The notes under the pieces were generated by a model that was not told where the DNA came from, searched no databases, and saw nothing but the letters and a program-made list of their open reading frames with translations. The position numbers and the translations under genes were made by a program. This document shows, piece after piece, positions 46,201 to 57,295 of a stretch of DNA of 64,000 nt. Source of the DNA: Sarcocystis neurona (lineage: Eukaryota > Apicomplexa > Conoidasida > Eucoccidiorida > Sarcocystidae); assembly GCA_000727475.1 (NCBI GenBank), contig KL647288.1, positions 10,046,055-10,110,054 of the forward strand, written 5' to 3'. How positions within the stretch are numbered: position 1 is the stretch's first letter; each line of letters starts with the position of its first letter.

Positions 46201-49200
46201 GCAGTACCAGCAGCATGCGAGGCGCCAGCAGCAACAGGAAATTCAGCAGCACGAGGAACGGCTGCGGCAGCACCCTCAGAAGGACTGGCAACAGCCGCAG
46301 GAGGCAGCGTAGGATGGGCAGAACCAGCAGCAAGAGAAATTGTCGCATTATTGCCCTTTGAGAAATAACGACTGAACGTAATTGCTGTGTCAGCTGCCTG
46401 GTGCAGCCCACGGGGTGAAAAAGCAGCTGAGGATGTCGTCTCACTACAGAACGGTGACGCGTAAGCCACCCCCTCCTCGGACTGAGGCGCTCCATCACCA
46501 CACTGCCACGGCCGGAGTCTCACATTTTTTCTGCTGCTGCTGCCGGCTGCACTACTGCCGCCGCTGCTGTTGCTGTTGCCGCTGCTGCTGCCGCTACTGC
46601 TGTTGCCGCTGCTGCTGGTGCCGCTGTTGCTGCTGCTGCCGCTGCCGCTNNNNNNNNNNNNNNNNNNNNNNNNNNNNNNNNNNNNNNNNNNNNNNNNNNN
46701 NNNNNNNNNNNNNNNNNNNNNNNNNNNNNNNNNNNNNNNNNNNNNNNNNNNNNNNNNNNNNNNNNNNNNNNNNNNNNNNNNNNNNNNNNNNNNNNNNNNN
46801 NNNNNNNNNNNNNNNNNNNNNNNNNNNNNNNNNNNNNNNNNNNNNNNNNNNNNNNNNNNNNNNNNNNNNNNNNNNNNNNNNNNNNNNNNNNNNNNNNNNN
46901 NNNNNNNNNNNNNNNNNNNNNNNNNNNNNNNNNNNNNNNNNNNNNNNNNNNNNNNNNNNNNNNNNNNNNNNNNNNNNNNNNNNNNNNNNNNNNNNNNNNN
47001 NNNNNNNNNNNNNNNNNNNNNNNNNNNNNNNNNNNNNNNNNNNNNNNNNNNNNNNNNNNNNNNNNNNNNNNNNNNNNNNNNNNNNNNNNNNNNNNNNNNN
47101 NNNNNNNNNNNNNNNNNNNNNNNNNNNNNNNNNNNNNNNNNNNNNNNNNNNNNNNNNNNNNNNNNNNNNNNNNNNNNNNNNNNNNNNNNNNNNNNNNNNN
47201 NNNNNNNNNNNNNNNNNNNNNNNNNNNNNNNNNNNNNNNNNNNNNNNNNNNNNNNNNNNNNNNNNNNNNNNNNNNNNNNNNNNNNNNNNNNNNNNNNNNN
47301 NTACCGCCGCTAGTGATGCCGCCTCTGGTGCTGCTGCTGTTGTCACTAATCCTGATGCCGCTGCTGTTGCTGCCGGTGGTGCCGCTGACGCTGCTGCTGC
47401 CGCTGCTGCTACTGCGGGTGTTTTCGCTCGTGTTGCCGTTTTCCCCAGGGCTGCCGCTGTTGTTGACCAACTTGGTACCGCTGACGTGCCTGCTGGGGCT
47501 TGCGGTAATGCTGCTCGTGGCCCTTCGAGTTGCAAAGTCCCCGCAGCTGCTGTTGCCGCAGCTATTGCCGCTTTTGGGACGGCTGCAGCTACTGCTGCTG
47601 CGGGGGCTGCCGCTGTGACGGCCGCTGTTGCCGTGGGTACTGCTACTGCTGTTGCTGTTGCTGCCGCCGCGCTCAGGGGTGCTGCTGCTGCGATGGCTGC
47701 TTTGTAGCTGGCAGCTGTCGACATCGGACTCCTGCGTAGGCAGAAGAATGCTGCTGATCCTTCGCTGCTGCTGCTGCTGCTGAACCTTGGGCAGCTCTTC
47801 AGCAGAAGCAGCAGCAGGAGCAGAAGCAGCAGCAGGAGCAGACGCAGCAAAATGAAGAAGACAACCTTCGGCAGCAATAGCAGCAGTATGCTGGGCACCA
47901 CGTGAGGGAGCAGCGGCGGCAGCGCCAGCACATGCAGCGCGAGCAACGACTGCTGCAGCAGCAGCAGCAGGTGAACCAGCAGCAAGAGCAACAGACGGAG
48001 AAATAAGAGAACCAGAAACACTCGCGGCAGGAGGAAGTGACGCGCAGCGAGTGGTGTCACCCGCAGGTGACGGCGAGTCAAAATTGACTCCACGTGGTGC
48101 GCTGCTGTCCTGTGTGGTGCTCCCACCCACCGGAGCCACTTGCGCAGTTGCTGCTGCTGATGCTGCTGCTGGTGCTGCTGTCCCAGCTCGTAGTGCTCGT
48201 GCTGCTGGGGCTGTACGTAGTGCTGCTGGTGGGGCTGCTGCTGCCGCTAGTAGTGCTGCTGCTGCGGGTCGGACCGCTGCTGGTGTTGTTGCTGCTGCTG
48301 TTCTTGCGGCTGCTGCTGAAGCTGCTGGTGCTGATGACGCTGCTGCTGCTGCTGCAGACGGTGATCCTGTTGCTGTTGCGGGTGCTGGTGCAGTGGGTGC
48401 CGAGAGCGCTGCTTGCGCGGTTCCTGCTGCTTCCAGCGGTGAAGGCGACGGGTCCGGGGCGAGGGCCTTTGCAGAAGGCGAAAAACCAGGTGCTGCTGCT
48501 CGTGCTTCGGCCTCCGTTGCTGTTGGTGCTCCAGCTGCAAGAGCTGCTTCTTCTGCTGGCGGTGCGGCTGTTTCGACGAAGTTGTCCGCTGCCTGCGGAC
48601 GTGCTCCGTCTGTTTTCCTGCTGGGGAGTGGTGCAGGCCCCCCCCTCTGCTGCCCGCGCTTCCCTTCTCTTCCTCGTTTTTGCTGTTGCTCCATTTCTCT
48701 GCTGCGGACCGCTTTTCGCGACGGTGCAGCTCCGTCGTGTGCTGCAGCAGCGCCAGCCCTCACACAGGCCGTTTCAAGGCTCTGCTGGTCTCCTGCTGCT
48801 TCTGTCGTTCGCGGGGCTGTTGTCCTTCTCGTAGCTAAAGCCGCTGCCGCTGCTGTCCTCGTAGCGCTGCCCACGTGGTGTAGCTGCTGCCGCCGTTGCT
48901 GCCGCTGCCGTCGCTGCTGGTGTCGTCGCTGCTGGTGTCGTCGCTGGTGCTGCGGTCCCTGCTGCTGCTATTGCGGCTGCTGTTGCTCCTCGTGTTGCTG
49001 CTGTTGCTCGTATACGTGTGAAGGAGGAAGGGAGACACCTCCCGCCTCGCGAAGCGACACCAGCAGCAGCACCCGCAGGAACAGCAGCAGTAGCAGCAGA
49101 GAAAGGAGCAACAGCGGCAGCAGCAGCCGAATCAGCACGAGGATGGGGCCTCGCAGCAGAAGCAACAGCAGAGCAGCCACACGAGCATGTGCAGTGGGAC

Positions 49201-50422
49201 AGCGGCAGCAGGGAGAGGAGAGTAAACAGCAGGGAGAAAAACCCACAGAAGGAGACGATAACAACAGTCCAGCGGCAGCAGCTTCTTCTGTAGAAAGCCT
49301 CTCCGTCGCACTGGGAGGGCTTAAGCTTGCTCACCACCAACCATATACTCTGTGACGATATTTCCACGGCCGCGGCAGAACGCGTGATGCAGAAGCCGAG
49401 TCACAGACGAGAGAGGAAAAGCGAAGGCCAAGGATACCACCTCCGCATTTCTGAGAAAAAAGAAGAGCACTTGCGCTGCTTGTAGGACACCCGCTCCAAA
49501 AGCAGCCCCTGTGCTGCTGCTACCGGGGTAATTGCTGGTAGCGCTGCTGCTGTTGCTGCTATCATTGCTGCTGCAACTGCTGCTGCTCCTGCTGCGGCCA
49601 CTGCTGCTGGTGTTGCTGCTATTGCAGCTATTGCTGTTGTTCCTTCTGTTGCTGTTGCGGCTACTGCCGCCGCTGCTACTGCTGCTGCTACTGGTGCTGG
49701 TATTGGTGCTATCGCATCTATTGCTGTTGTTGCCTCTGTTGCTGTTGCTGTGACGGCTGCTGGCACATCTACTGCTGGTGTGACTGCTGCTGCTCTTCCT
49801 GCCTCTCGTTTCGCTGCTCGTGCTGCTCGTGGGCCGCAATCCCTCGCCGGGCGGCAATGAACACCGTCTCTGTACTGTAGACAGGAGGGAAGATTTTGAA
49901 GACAGAAAATGCTTCTGGTGAACAGCTGATACGTCCACGAGTGTAAGGCTGTCGTATATCTGCAAAAGGAAGCGGGTTCGTGAAACGCAGTTGGACGATG
50001 AAGAAGAAATACAAAGGCAAGGTACAGCAGTACCGGGCGATTTTTCTTCATGAAAGGGCGCGATGTCAAACGTCACCGGTCTGAAGAAGAAGTGAGAAGA
50101 AAAGAAATGTAGACGTTGACGTACATTTATGTGTATGTATGTCTATATGTATATATATGTGTATGTTTCCGCTTATATCTCGAGACAGCTACATGTCTGT
50201 ATCTTCGTACGCACGTCACTATATATATATATATGACGAATGAGAGGCACAAATATGTCCGTAGATACCGATGTAGATGCGTATGTGTGTTTAAAGAGGT
50301 ATATATATATAGTCCTCTGTATAAATACCTGGATGAAACGCTTTGTGTGTACAGAGGTGTTTCTGTACGGTTGTGTACAGAGGAAGCTTTTTCCAGGTGG
50401 CGTGACGCAGGTCTTAGAGAGA
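43214..50422 (-). CDS. Giant membrane-protein gene segment with Gln/Ala/Ser insertions
   Basis: Exons 50422-50369, 50080-49335 and 49287-43214 (the last interrupted by the N gap) join in phase. They end at donor GTAGGG with 1 base over. Acceptor CACTTCTTCTTCAG at 50081 is excellent. The 50080 exon has a globular piece (IYDSLTLVDVSAVHQKHF), a Ser/Asn/Arg-rich run and a hydrophobic pair (QVLFFFLRNAEVVSLAFAF). The long exon has a Leu-rich membrane stretch (GPILVLIRLLLPLLLLSLL), more than 1,000 Ala/Ser/Gly residues, then LLCGLLLVLLTAAAALVSV and WAGVTRWLRVPFLAGNALFL. A Gln-Asp-Gln-Gln-Gly repeat and a coiled C-terminal part (LLRRETLKEIWQHQQQ) close it. One in-frame TAG at 48968-48970 interrupts the model. 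The start codon probably lies right of 50.4 kb. No family was recognised. Confidence 0.45.
43804..43925 (-). repeat. 21-bp tandem repeat encoding a seven-residue Gln unit
   Basis: Five near-perfect copies of a unit with CCTGCTGCTGGCCCTGCTGG on +. On the minus strand they encode GQQQDQQ-type heptads. The surrounding sequence is also Gln-rich, suggesting a local expansion from CAG codons. Confidence 0.85.
46650..47301. other. Assembly gap (652 N) inside a triplet-repeat exon
   Basis: Both sides are CTG/CCG-type triplet repeats. On minus the Ser/Gly/Asn-rich reading before the gap continues after it in a different numerical frame, so 652 is unlikely to be the true length. Confidence 0.95.
49288..49334 (-). 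other. Proposed 47-nt intron
   Basis: GTGAGC at 49334 and CTTTCTACAG at 49288 on the minus strand. Removing it joins the hydrophobic reading ending EYMVG to a Leu-rich membrane reading in phase (1+2). It is very short beside the other introns here, so a frameshift or different splice choice remains possible. Confidence 0.4.
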
Positions 50423-51159
50423 CTGCAAGCAGGTTTAATTTTAGAAAAGAAGAAGAAGAAAAGGACCGCAGCTGCAGCGGGAAATCTCCTCTCTTTTGCT
50501 TTCTCCTTCTGACAGGTAGGGCCCATGTAAAAGGCGTGCGGGTGCATACGCATACATAAAGGAGGCTATAGAGAAATTCACCAGAGAACACCCACGTGTG
50601 GCTACGTACTTTGACAGAAGACGAACTGTGTTTTCGATGGAACGTACTTATTCTTTATTGTGCGTATAATTCTGACGCATACAAACGTCTGTGTTCATAT
50701 ATGCGGAACGGACAGCAGAGAGTTCTTCCTTCTGCAGGAAGAGGTGGCGACAGAAAACCTAGGGAGAAAGTCGAATAAAGATAAGTCTTGAAGACGCGCG
50801 CAGCGGCCTGGAACACGAGTGAACTGCATCGGTAGAGTCTGTAGCCACACGTGTGTGTGTGTGTGTGTGTGTGCGTCGATTTTCCGCCACGGCTGTTGCC
50901 ATTGTGCAAATTCGGGGGACTCAGGTACGTACATATACATGTGTGTGCACACGCCTGCATCTCAGGTACACACTTGAGCAAGTAGAGCTTGACAAGGAGG
51001 TGTGATTTGCTGGGAGGATGCACGGGGACTTTACTGTGTCTCGGAGCTGCCGAACCATCGGACCACTTTGGCACAAGTGCACAAGTGCACGTGTGTACAA
51101 CTCCATGAAATTTCAGTAGGACAGAATGCGCAGTCGCATCCGTGTGGACGCCGTAGGCA

Positions 51160-51192
<33 letters not shown>

Positions 51193-51960
51193 GCACACAA
51201 GTACTTTATGTGGGAGCAAACTGACGTTGTCATGTCGAGACAGAATTACCCTTCCAAAAAACGGAACATCAAGCACTACGGGGGCACGCGCGCATAAAAT
51301 TCCTTTTTCGGGACAATTCAGTGATTGATGGTAACCAAAAGCATGACGGAGATCCCCGCAGGTTCCGGTGGGTCGGCACAATGATGTACGTAAATGCGAA
51401 CGCTAACCAAGATGCCAGTCTGAGCTGCGTGTGTGGAACTACATCAGTAGATTCATCGACAGATTGCTTGGACTTGAGGTGGGCTAGATGAGGACCGTCC
51501 AGCTAACGAAAAAAAAAATATAAAGGAGTGTTTGGGTGGAGTTATGGGATAACTACGGGAAAGCACGAAGCGGGGCATCCGGGATGACAGCGAGAAGGGG
51601 CACGTGAGAATGTGTGTGCGCGAGTGATGGAGCCTTCGGGAAAAGCTGGAAATACTCAGAAGGCGAGGACAGCAACCGTCTGAAGAAGACAACGACATGA
51701 AAAAGAGAGAAGTGTAGGGCTGAAGCATACAACGAAAGGTGATTTTTCGACTTCTTGTCTTGTAATACCGAGTTATGTGACACATCACGGCGATGATGTC
51801 TCTGCCGTCTCGCCGCGCGTGGCGGGGAGGGCCGCTCCCGATACACGGGGTTTGTTCCGCGTATTTACCGGGAGTGGCTACAGCTTGAAGTGAACCGGTA
51901 CACACAACGAAGTCGATCGTATCGACGAGCGTGAGGGGCCAAATGTAGAAATTATTCTGG
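50423..51960. other. No firm gene; probable 5' side of the minus-strand gene
   Basis: Contains a GT run (50848-50874), a TA run (51170-51190) and protein-like minus readings near 51190-51370 (VLDVPFFGRVILSRHDNV) that could be earlier exons. No ATG-started leader with matching phase was found. Confidence 0.35.
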
Positions 51961-51963
51961 GTT

Positions 51964-52143
51964 ATGCTTTGGTTTGTTTGCCGGCGCGCGGTGTCAACTT
52001 GCCGCAGTCACCATCACGTGTCAAGCGCACTGCGCAGCTCACTGCAGTTCGCCGTGAAGTTTTTCAAAAGACTACTACTGTTAGTGGCAGACCGTTCGGA
52101 AGAGGAGCGAAACAGAGTATGTCTTCGGATTTACCTGGACGAG
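51964..52143 (+). CDS. Possible first exon, hypothetical
   Basis: ATG 51964 opens a 60-codon frame with a basic-hydrophobic N-terminal half and a charged end (KRLLLLVADRSEEERNRV). GACGA|GTGAGG just before the stop is a good donor with two bases over. The basic, Ser/Arg/Leu-rich start could be an organellar leader, but this is weak. No downstream exon was matched with certainty. Confidence 0.25.
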
Positions 52144-52421
52144 TGAGGATAGTTAGAGGGGAAGAAAGAACAGCACAAAACGGGTGAACGGATAGCTGAC
52201 ACGCCACACCACGCTACGAAGAGAGAACCGCACGAACAAGGAAGAACGGAAGAGAAGAAGTCAAGGAGACCGAAAGAGAAGGTATCGGTGGTTTAGACTG
52301 GCGTCAGTGTCCCTTCGAACAAAAGTAGTTGAGCTGGCAGTTCCTATAGTGAAACTGGAGTTCGTTTTCGGTAGAAGGGACAAATCAAGCGGGGACGACG
52401 TGGAAGAAATACACTCGAAAC

Positions 52422-53097
52422 ATGGCTATCGGAGGCGTCAGAAAGAGTTACAAAGAATACAGAGAGGAGGAAGCAAAAGTCCTTGATGCCAAATTTTGTG
52501 TCGGGAAAATTGAAAGTACTTTAAAGAGGTCACAAAGAGAACATGTATCAGCGGAGTTTGACGCGCCGGTATTCTTTGCAAAACCTGACTGCTCTCGAAA
52601 TCCCCTTTCGGTCCTTGTATGCATGTGAGTGGACGCAACGACTACAAAATCCACTCACAGGAACGTAGATTGGTGAAGCTTTCGGATGGTTTTGCCTGAT
52701 GGTCGAGGAAATGTGCGAAGCAGAAGTGCCTTTGCACACTAGCGTCCACAATTGTGTGCGTAGGTCTTCAAAGAGAGTTCAACAAGACTCCAATGCACTC
52801 AAACTTGTTGCTTCACACTGTAGTGAAGGCGGCTACTCCAAACAGTTCAGGTGTCCTTACAGATATTAACTCCTGGGTGTAACTGTATCTGTTACTTGCA
52901 CAGTTCTGGTTGTATTGTTACACCCACTTAGAAGAGTAACTTCGCCTGCTTGTATCTCCAGGAAAGCTACAAGGGAGGATGAAGCACAAGTGGATGGAGC
53001 ACAAGATGAGTGGAAAGGTTTGCAAGAGGTATGGCTACACGTGAAAGCCCGGCGGAATTCTTCGAATGGACCCGGATGTCTGCGCAACTACATTTAG
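52422..53097 (+). CDS. Small two-exon gene, hypothetical (112 aa)
   Basis: ATG 52422 (AAACATGGCT context) opens exon 52422-52624, which ends at donor GTGAGT. Acceptor TTGTATCTCCAG opens exon 52962-53097, ending in TAG. Phases fit (2+1). The product is hydrophilic and helical (RKSYKEYREEEAKVLDAKF; EDEAQVDGAQDEWKGLQE) with no signal peptide or membrane segment. A second possible donor (GAG|GTATGG) in exon 2 means the gene might continue to the right. No family was recognised. Confidence 0.4.
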
Positions 53098-55887
53098 AGA
53101 GCAGGTGATAACTTTACGAGCAGTGACACGGCGTGTAAGTGTGCATGTGACTTTTACGTAAATTACGTTCGTAGCTGCGAGATACCGGAGAAAATAGTCC
53201 CACCCGGCTTCGAAGTTGCTTGATTCCGTAGAATTGAAACTCCACTGTCAGAATAATCAGTATTTTATCCTTCTGCTCATCTGTAGGCGCACTTCTTCTA
53301 AGTACGAAGATGTGTAAACGTACGTGTGTAGCCACCTTTACACATACAAGAGCACATATATGCGTATATTCGTCCTGCGTATGAGTATCTGCGTTGAAAC
53401 GATTATTTTGTGTTCTCTTCTTCCTGCAACTGCACTCGACCAATGTATGGAGAAAGAGAGACAGATAAACACAGGTCTCCCACCATATGTACGAGGGGGT
53501 GCTCACAAGCGGGCAAAGCAACAACATTATTAATGTTTTAGAACTGCTATATACAAGGCCCTCATCTGCAAGCGCACTCCTTCAATTTACACCTCACAAC
53601 TGTGTACAGAAGTGGACACCCCCTTTACATTTTTGCATTCTTCTGGAGAAGTCGAATAGAGGCTGCGGAGTGACAGCCGTTTTCTGCACCCTTTGCTTTC
53701 TAAGCCGGAAAGCGTATTGCAATTTAGCTATGTCTTCTACACGTCAGATTCTCCAGAGCACCTGCGTCCCGCCTCGCATAATTTCCCCGGCATCAGCCAG
53801 TCGTGATACGCAGGACACTGTATCATTATTACATGCGAGAAATCGGAGACGGCTACTTTTGACAACTTGTATAAGCTGTGGCGCAGACTGGCGGAATCGA
53901 CCAGGTGCAGTCCTTCCACAGTGTATATATCGTGTCCAGCTTTTCAAGGTACCCTGGAGGGCTTCAAATGGACGGCTGCGTACGTGAGACTGGCACAATC
54001 CAACACTTGGACAGATGTGAGGTGTACACTTCCGACGTAGGCAAAAGGGTGTCTGCCGCAACTAAAATAAGTCGCCCAAATAAGTGACACGATATTATCT
54101 GTGAGTAGACATTCGCGTACATGTACGTACACGCGTACCAAGATGTAAATACACAAGTGGATTCTGTCCTGAATGTTACAGCACATAAGGAGATCCTCAC
54201 ATATCCACACGGAGTCCCCCACCGGCGTATGAGTATCGACTTCCATTCAGTATGTGCACATACACATCCACATGAATGATGTTGTCGGTACCTCGGACTT
54301 AAAGTGGATCCACAGCAGATACAACTGGTCCTCTTATGGGACAAGTGGGTGAGTCTGCAGCATCATAAGAGAGCCGGTGATCCGGGAGTCTTACCGACTC
54401 ACTCAAAACACGCTAGCTCTACACGAAAGCATACCTGTTGGGGGAATCTAGCTACCAGTTGACCTGTTCACAATGTGAAATTGTTGGTACCTGCCTGCAA
54501 AACGGTTCTACACATAAGAGGAGGTAAATTTAAGATGCTGTTTTACCCAAATCAGCTAGCACACAACTCTGTCCACCTTTGTCACAGCACACCTGAGACG
54601 CTCATGTCCTCTTTCGTTTGCTGTTGAGTGTGCTCAACCGGAAGAGGCATTCTGTTGTTCTCTCGTCAAATCCTTACCTTCCGTGCAAGTCCTTCTAGTG
54701 AGTAAGTAGGGTTTTGGTTGGGGACCCCCGGTCATCTTTCTCGTCAGTTACTCAAGTCGTATGCGACGCCTGTGGTTTTATTAATAAGATATTCAGTAAA
54801 TGTGCTCAGTATACTATTGCTAAGCAGTCAGCCGATGTAACAAGTAACGTGTTGAAGATTGAAATTACTTTACGTTGCACTTTCGCACATATGTGCTCGT
54901 ACGTACACAGCTGTCAACCGCTTCGATATGCGCAACATCGTAGCTACTTGGTTCCTCTAGTTGATTACGAGTACGTCAAGCCTCTCGTCCGTATGCGCGA
55001 CATCTAGTACATCAGAAACCTTTTCAGTCCCTGGTACCACACGCAGGCATCCAGCGCTGCAGGTATACAGATATACAAGCACGTTCACAAGCCGAGCGGC
55101 CTTGAGCTCAGTGTGGACGGCTGTGTTCAGCAGGTTTTCCCTATCTCTGAGCCAACTCACCCCGCTTCACGAAAAGGAGAGGCAAAATATGCGTCACCAG
55201 AAGGAGGCACGCCAAAGCACCCTTGTATTCGCAAACGACAGCACCAAGAATATTATGAGAAGGCGGCGGAGTGACTCAGTTCGCGTTGAAGATATTTCAG
55301 CACATAAGCATAAACATATATATATATATATATTTGAAAGTTGCAGGTTCTAGTATAGAAATACGCCCCTCTGGTTTTGAACACCCATTTCGTAAGCTAC
55401 GTGTGCAGATGTTTCCAGCGTCGATCTGTGTGTGCATATACAGCGTCGACACGCATGTTTGCATTGACACTGTCTCTAATTTGAAAGGAATGCTGTTCCA
55501 GTATAGGCAGTGTTTAGACCGAGTCCATGCTTTTCTGATCACATACTGCCTACGTACGTTTACCCTGTCTTTACGCATACCAGCATACCCCCTGTGTGTG
55601 GGCGCGACCCAGAATTTAGTAAGCTACCGGCGGCTACTTGAAAGTATATCCATTGCTGATGTGAGTCGTGCGTTGCACTCATCTGGTAGCCTCTCAGAAG
55701 TGCGACCATTCTAATTTCCGAAGGCACAGCTTGGATCAAACGGGATCGCTATCCTTTCTTACGGAGAAGATCCCTCTTTTTGTACATGTGTACACACGTG
55801 CGGTGTTGATGTCGACGCAGTCGTCTGCGCACGGCTCGCTTGTACAAATATATATATATATATAAATAAAATAATACTGCAAGAAGA
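53098..55887. other. Repeat-poor DNA with unassigned protein-like stretches
   Basis: On + there are protein-like readings at 54714-55007 (VVCDACGFINKIFSKCAQ), 55150-55290 (LHEKERQNMRHQKEARQST) and 55340-55710 (IDTVSNLKGMLFQYRQCL). They lack confident starts and splice pairs, and may be exons of the 52.4 kb gene or of another gene. One TA run lies at 55315-55333. The rest shows nothing. Confidence 0.3.
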
Positions 55888-57131
55888 CTATATCCGGCTT
55901 TGGTGGTTTGCACACCCCGAGAATTTGTATTCTACCATCTCTGTAGGTAGACATATCCCTTCACGTACGACTCCATCTCTAAACAAATTATATAAAGCGC
56001 GTCTTGAAAGGTGTGCGCAAGAGGCGCCGGCGACGTGGGATGTGCGGTAGGAGGCTGCGCCGACAAAAAACAGTAGTGCCAGTCCCTCCTTTTCCCACAC
56101 GTGGCTCCCCAAGTTACTGTTTGATCTAGTTCTACCGTGGAGCCCTTGTGGATCCTTTTCTCTTTGAGAGGCGGTATATCCGCTGTTGCTGGTCGTCGTC
56201 GTGGTATTTTTTTGTTTTGCTCTCACAGCTGTTGTTGCTGCCGCTACGGCTCCCCTTCGTGGTGCTCCTCCCACTTCGTGTTGCTATATATGGCCGCTGC
56301 TGCTGCTACTGCGGGTATCCGGCTCTTTGTTGGTCGAGCTGCTGATTTTGCTATTGCAGTGGTAACAGTGTTACTGCCGCCACGTGCTGGTGCCGCCACG
56401 TGTTGCTGTTCAATAGCTTCTGGTGGCGCTGCCGCTCTTCCTGTTCTCATTCTCTGGTGTGTTGACCCACAGCAGTGCAGTCCTGCTGCCTCTGGTGTCC
56501 GGCCTTCTTAGCTGGTGTCGCCAACCAGCCGGGCGTCATTACTACCTGCCGATGCTGTTGATGCGGTTTCTAGACCTTCAACGCGGCGGGTACTGCTGCT
56601 GGTGCTGCCGTTGCTGTTGCTGGTGCTTCTGTTGTTGATCCCCTGCTGCTATCGCTGCTGCTCCTGTTGCGTCTCCCTCTGTCGAGGTGGGTATTGCTTG
56701 GCCTCCTCATCATTCGCCAGAGCTGCTGCTGTTGGTGGCACTCTTGCTTTAAGGCACGGAGTGACCCTACCAGCTTACAGAATTGATACAGCAAGTGCCG
56801 CGGAGTACGTCGAACCTGGTTCTCCTCCGCGTTACTGCATTGCGCTCGTGCCGACTGCTTACGACCACACCCACTACCACCGGATACTACCGCGCGTGCA
56901 TGAGTCCGCGTTCACCGCCAGTCGATGTTTTTTCTCATTGCTGGTACTACTGCTGCTGCGCCCCCAGCCCCACCTCCTCCTCTGACTACAGTTGCTGCTG
57001 CTGGTTACTGCTGCCCGCTCCACTGCTGCTGCTGCTCCTGCTGCGCTACTGCTGCTGCTACGTCCTGCTGCGGCTGCTGCTGTTGCGTGCTGGGCCTGCT
57101 GGTGCCTCTTCCACTCCACATGCGCCAACAT
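55888..57131 (-). CDS. Minus-strand gene divergent from RPL3, hypothetical
   Basis: ATG 57131 opens exon 57131-56891 (first residues MLAHVEWKRHQQAQHA, then Ala/Ser-rich with a Trp-Gly-Trp-Gly motif) to donor GTAGTA. Acceptor AGCTGGTAG opens exon 56766-56570 with LRALKQECHQQQQLWRMM and an Ala/Thr-rich end. Phases fit (1+2). If translation stops at 56570 the product is 145 aa. Further protein-like minus readings continue to 55888 (QREKDPQGLHGRTRSN; ALYNLFRDGVVREGICLP), so more exons are likely. The CAG sense is on minus here, supporting this strand. No function was recognised. Confidence 0.4.
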
Positions 57132-57295
57132 AGTATAATACCACGAGGTGGTTGTGTTAGGCAGCGGAGCTTCGCACTTCTTTGTCTCCTCACCCCAGGT
57201 TTCGTTTGGAGGGGCGAGGCGTTCCTTTTTGTCCTTTTTCCGCCACGGGTTGGGGAAGAGATCTGACTTCGTTCACCCCTGTTTCCTCCCCCACC
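57132..57295. promoter_or_regulatory. Short divergent intergenic region upstream of RPL3
   Basis: Only 164 bp separate the RPL3 ATG from the proposed ATG of the minus-strand gene, so this stretch must hold the RPL3 5' leader and probably promoter elements for both. It contains C/T-rich tracts (TTTGTCCTTTTTCCGCC and CCTGTTTCCTCCCCC), as often seen before ribosomal protein genes. No TATA box or GCATGC motif was seen. Confidence 0.35.
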
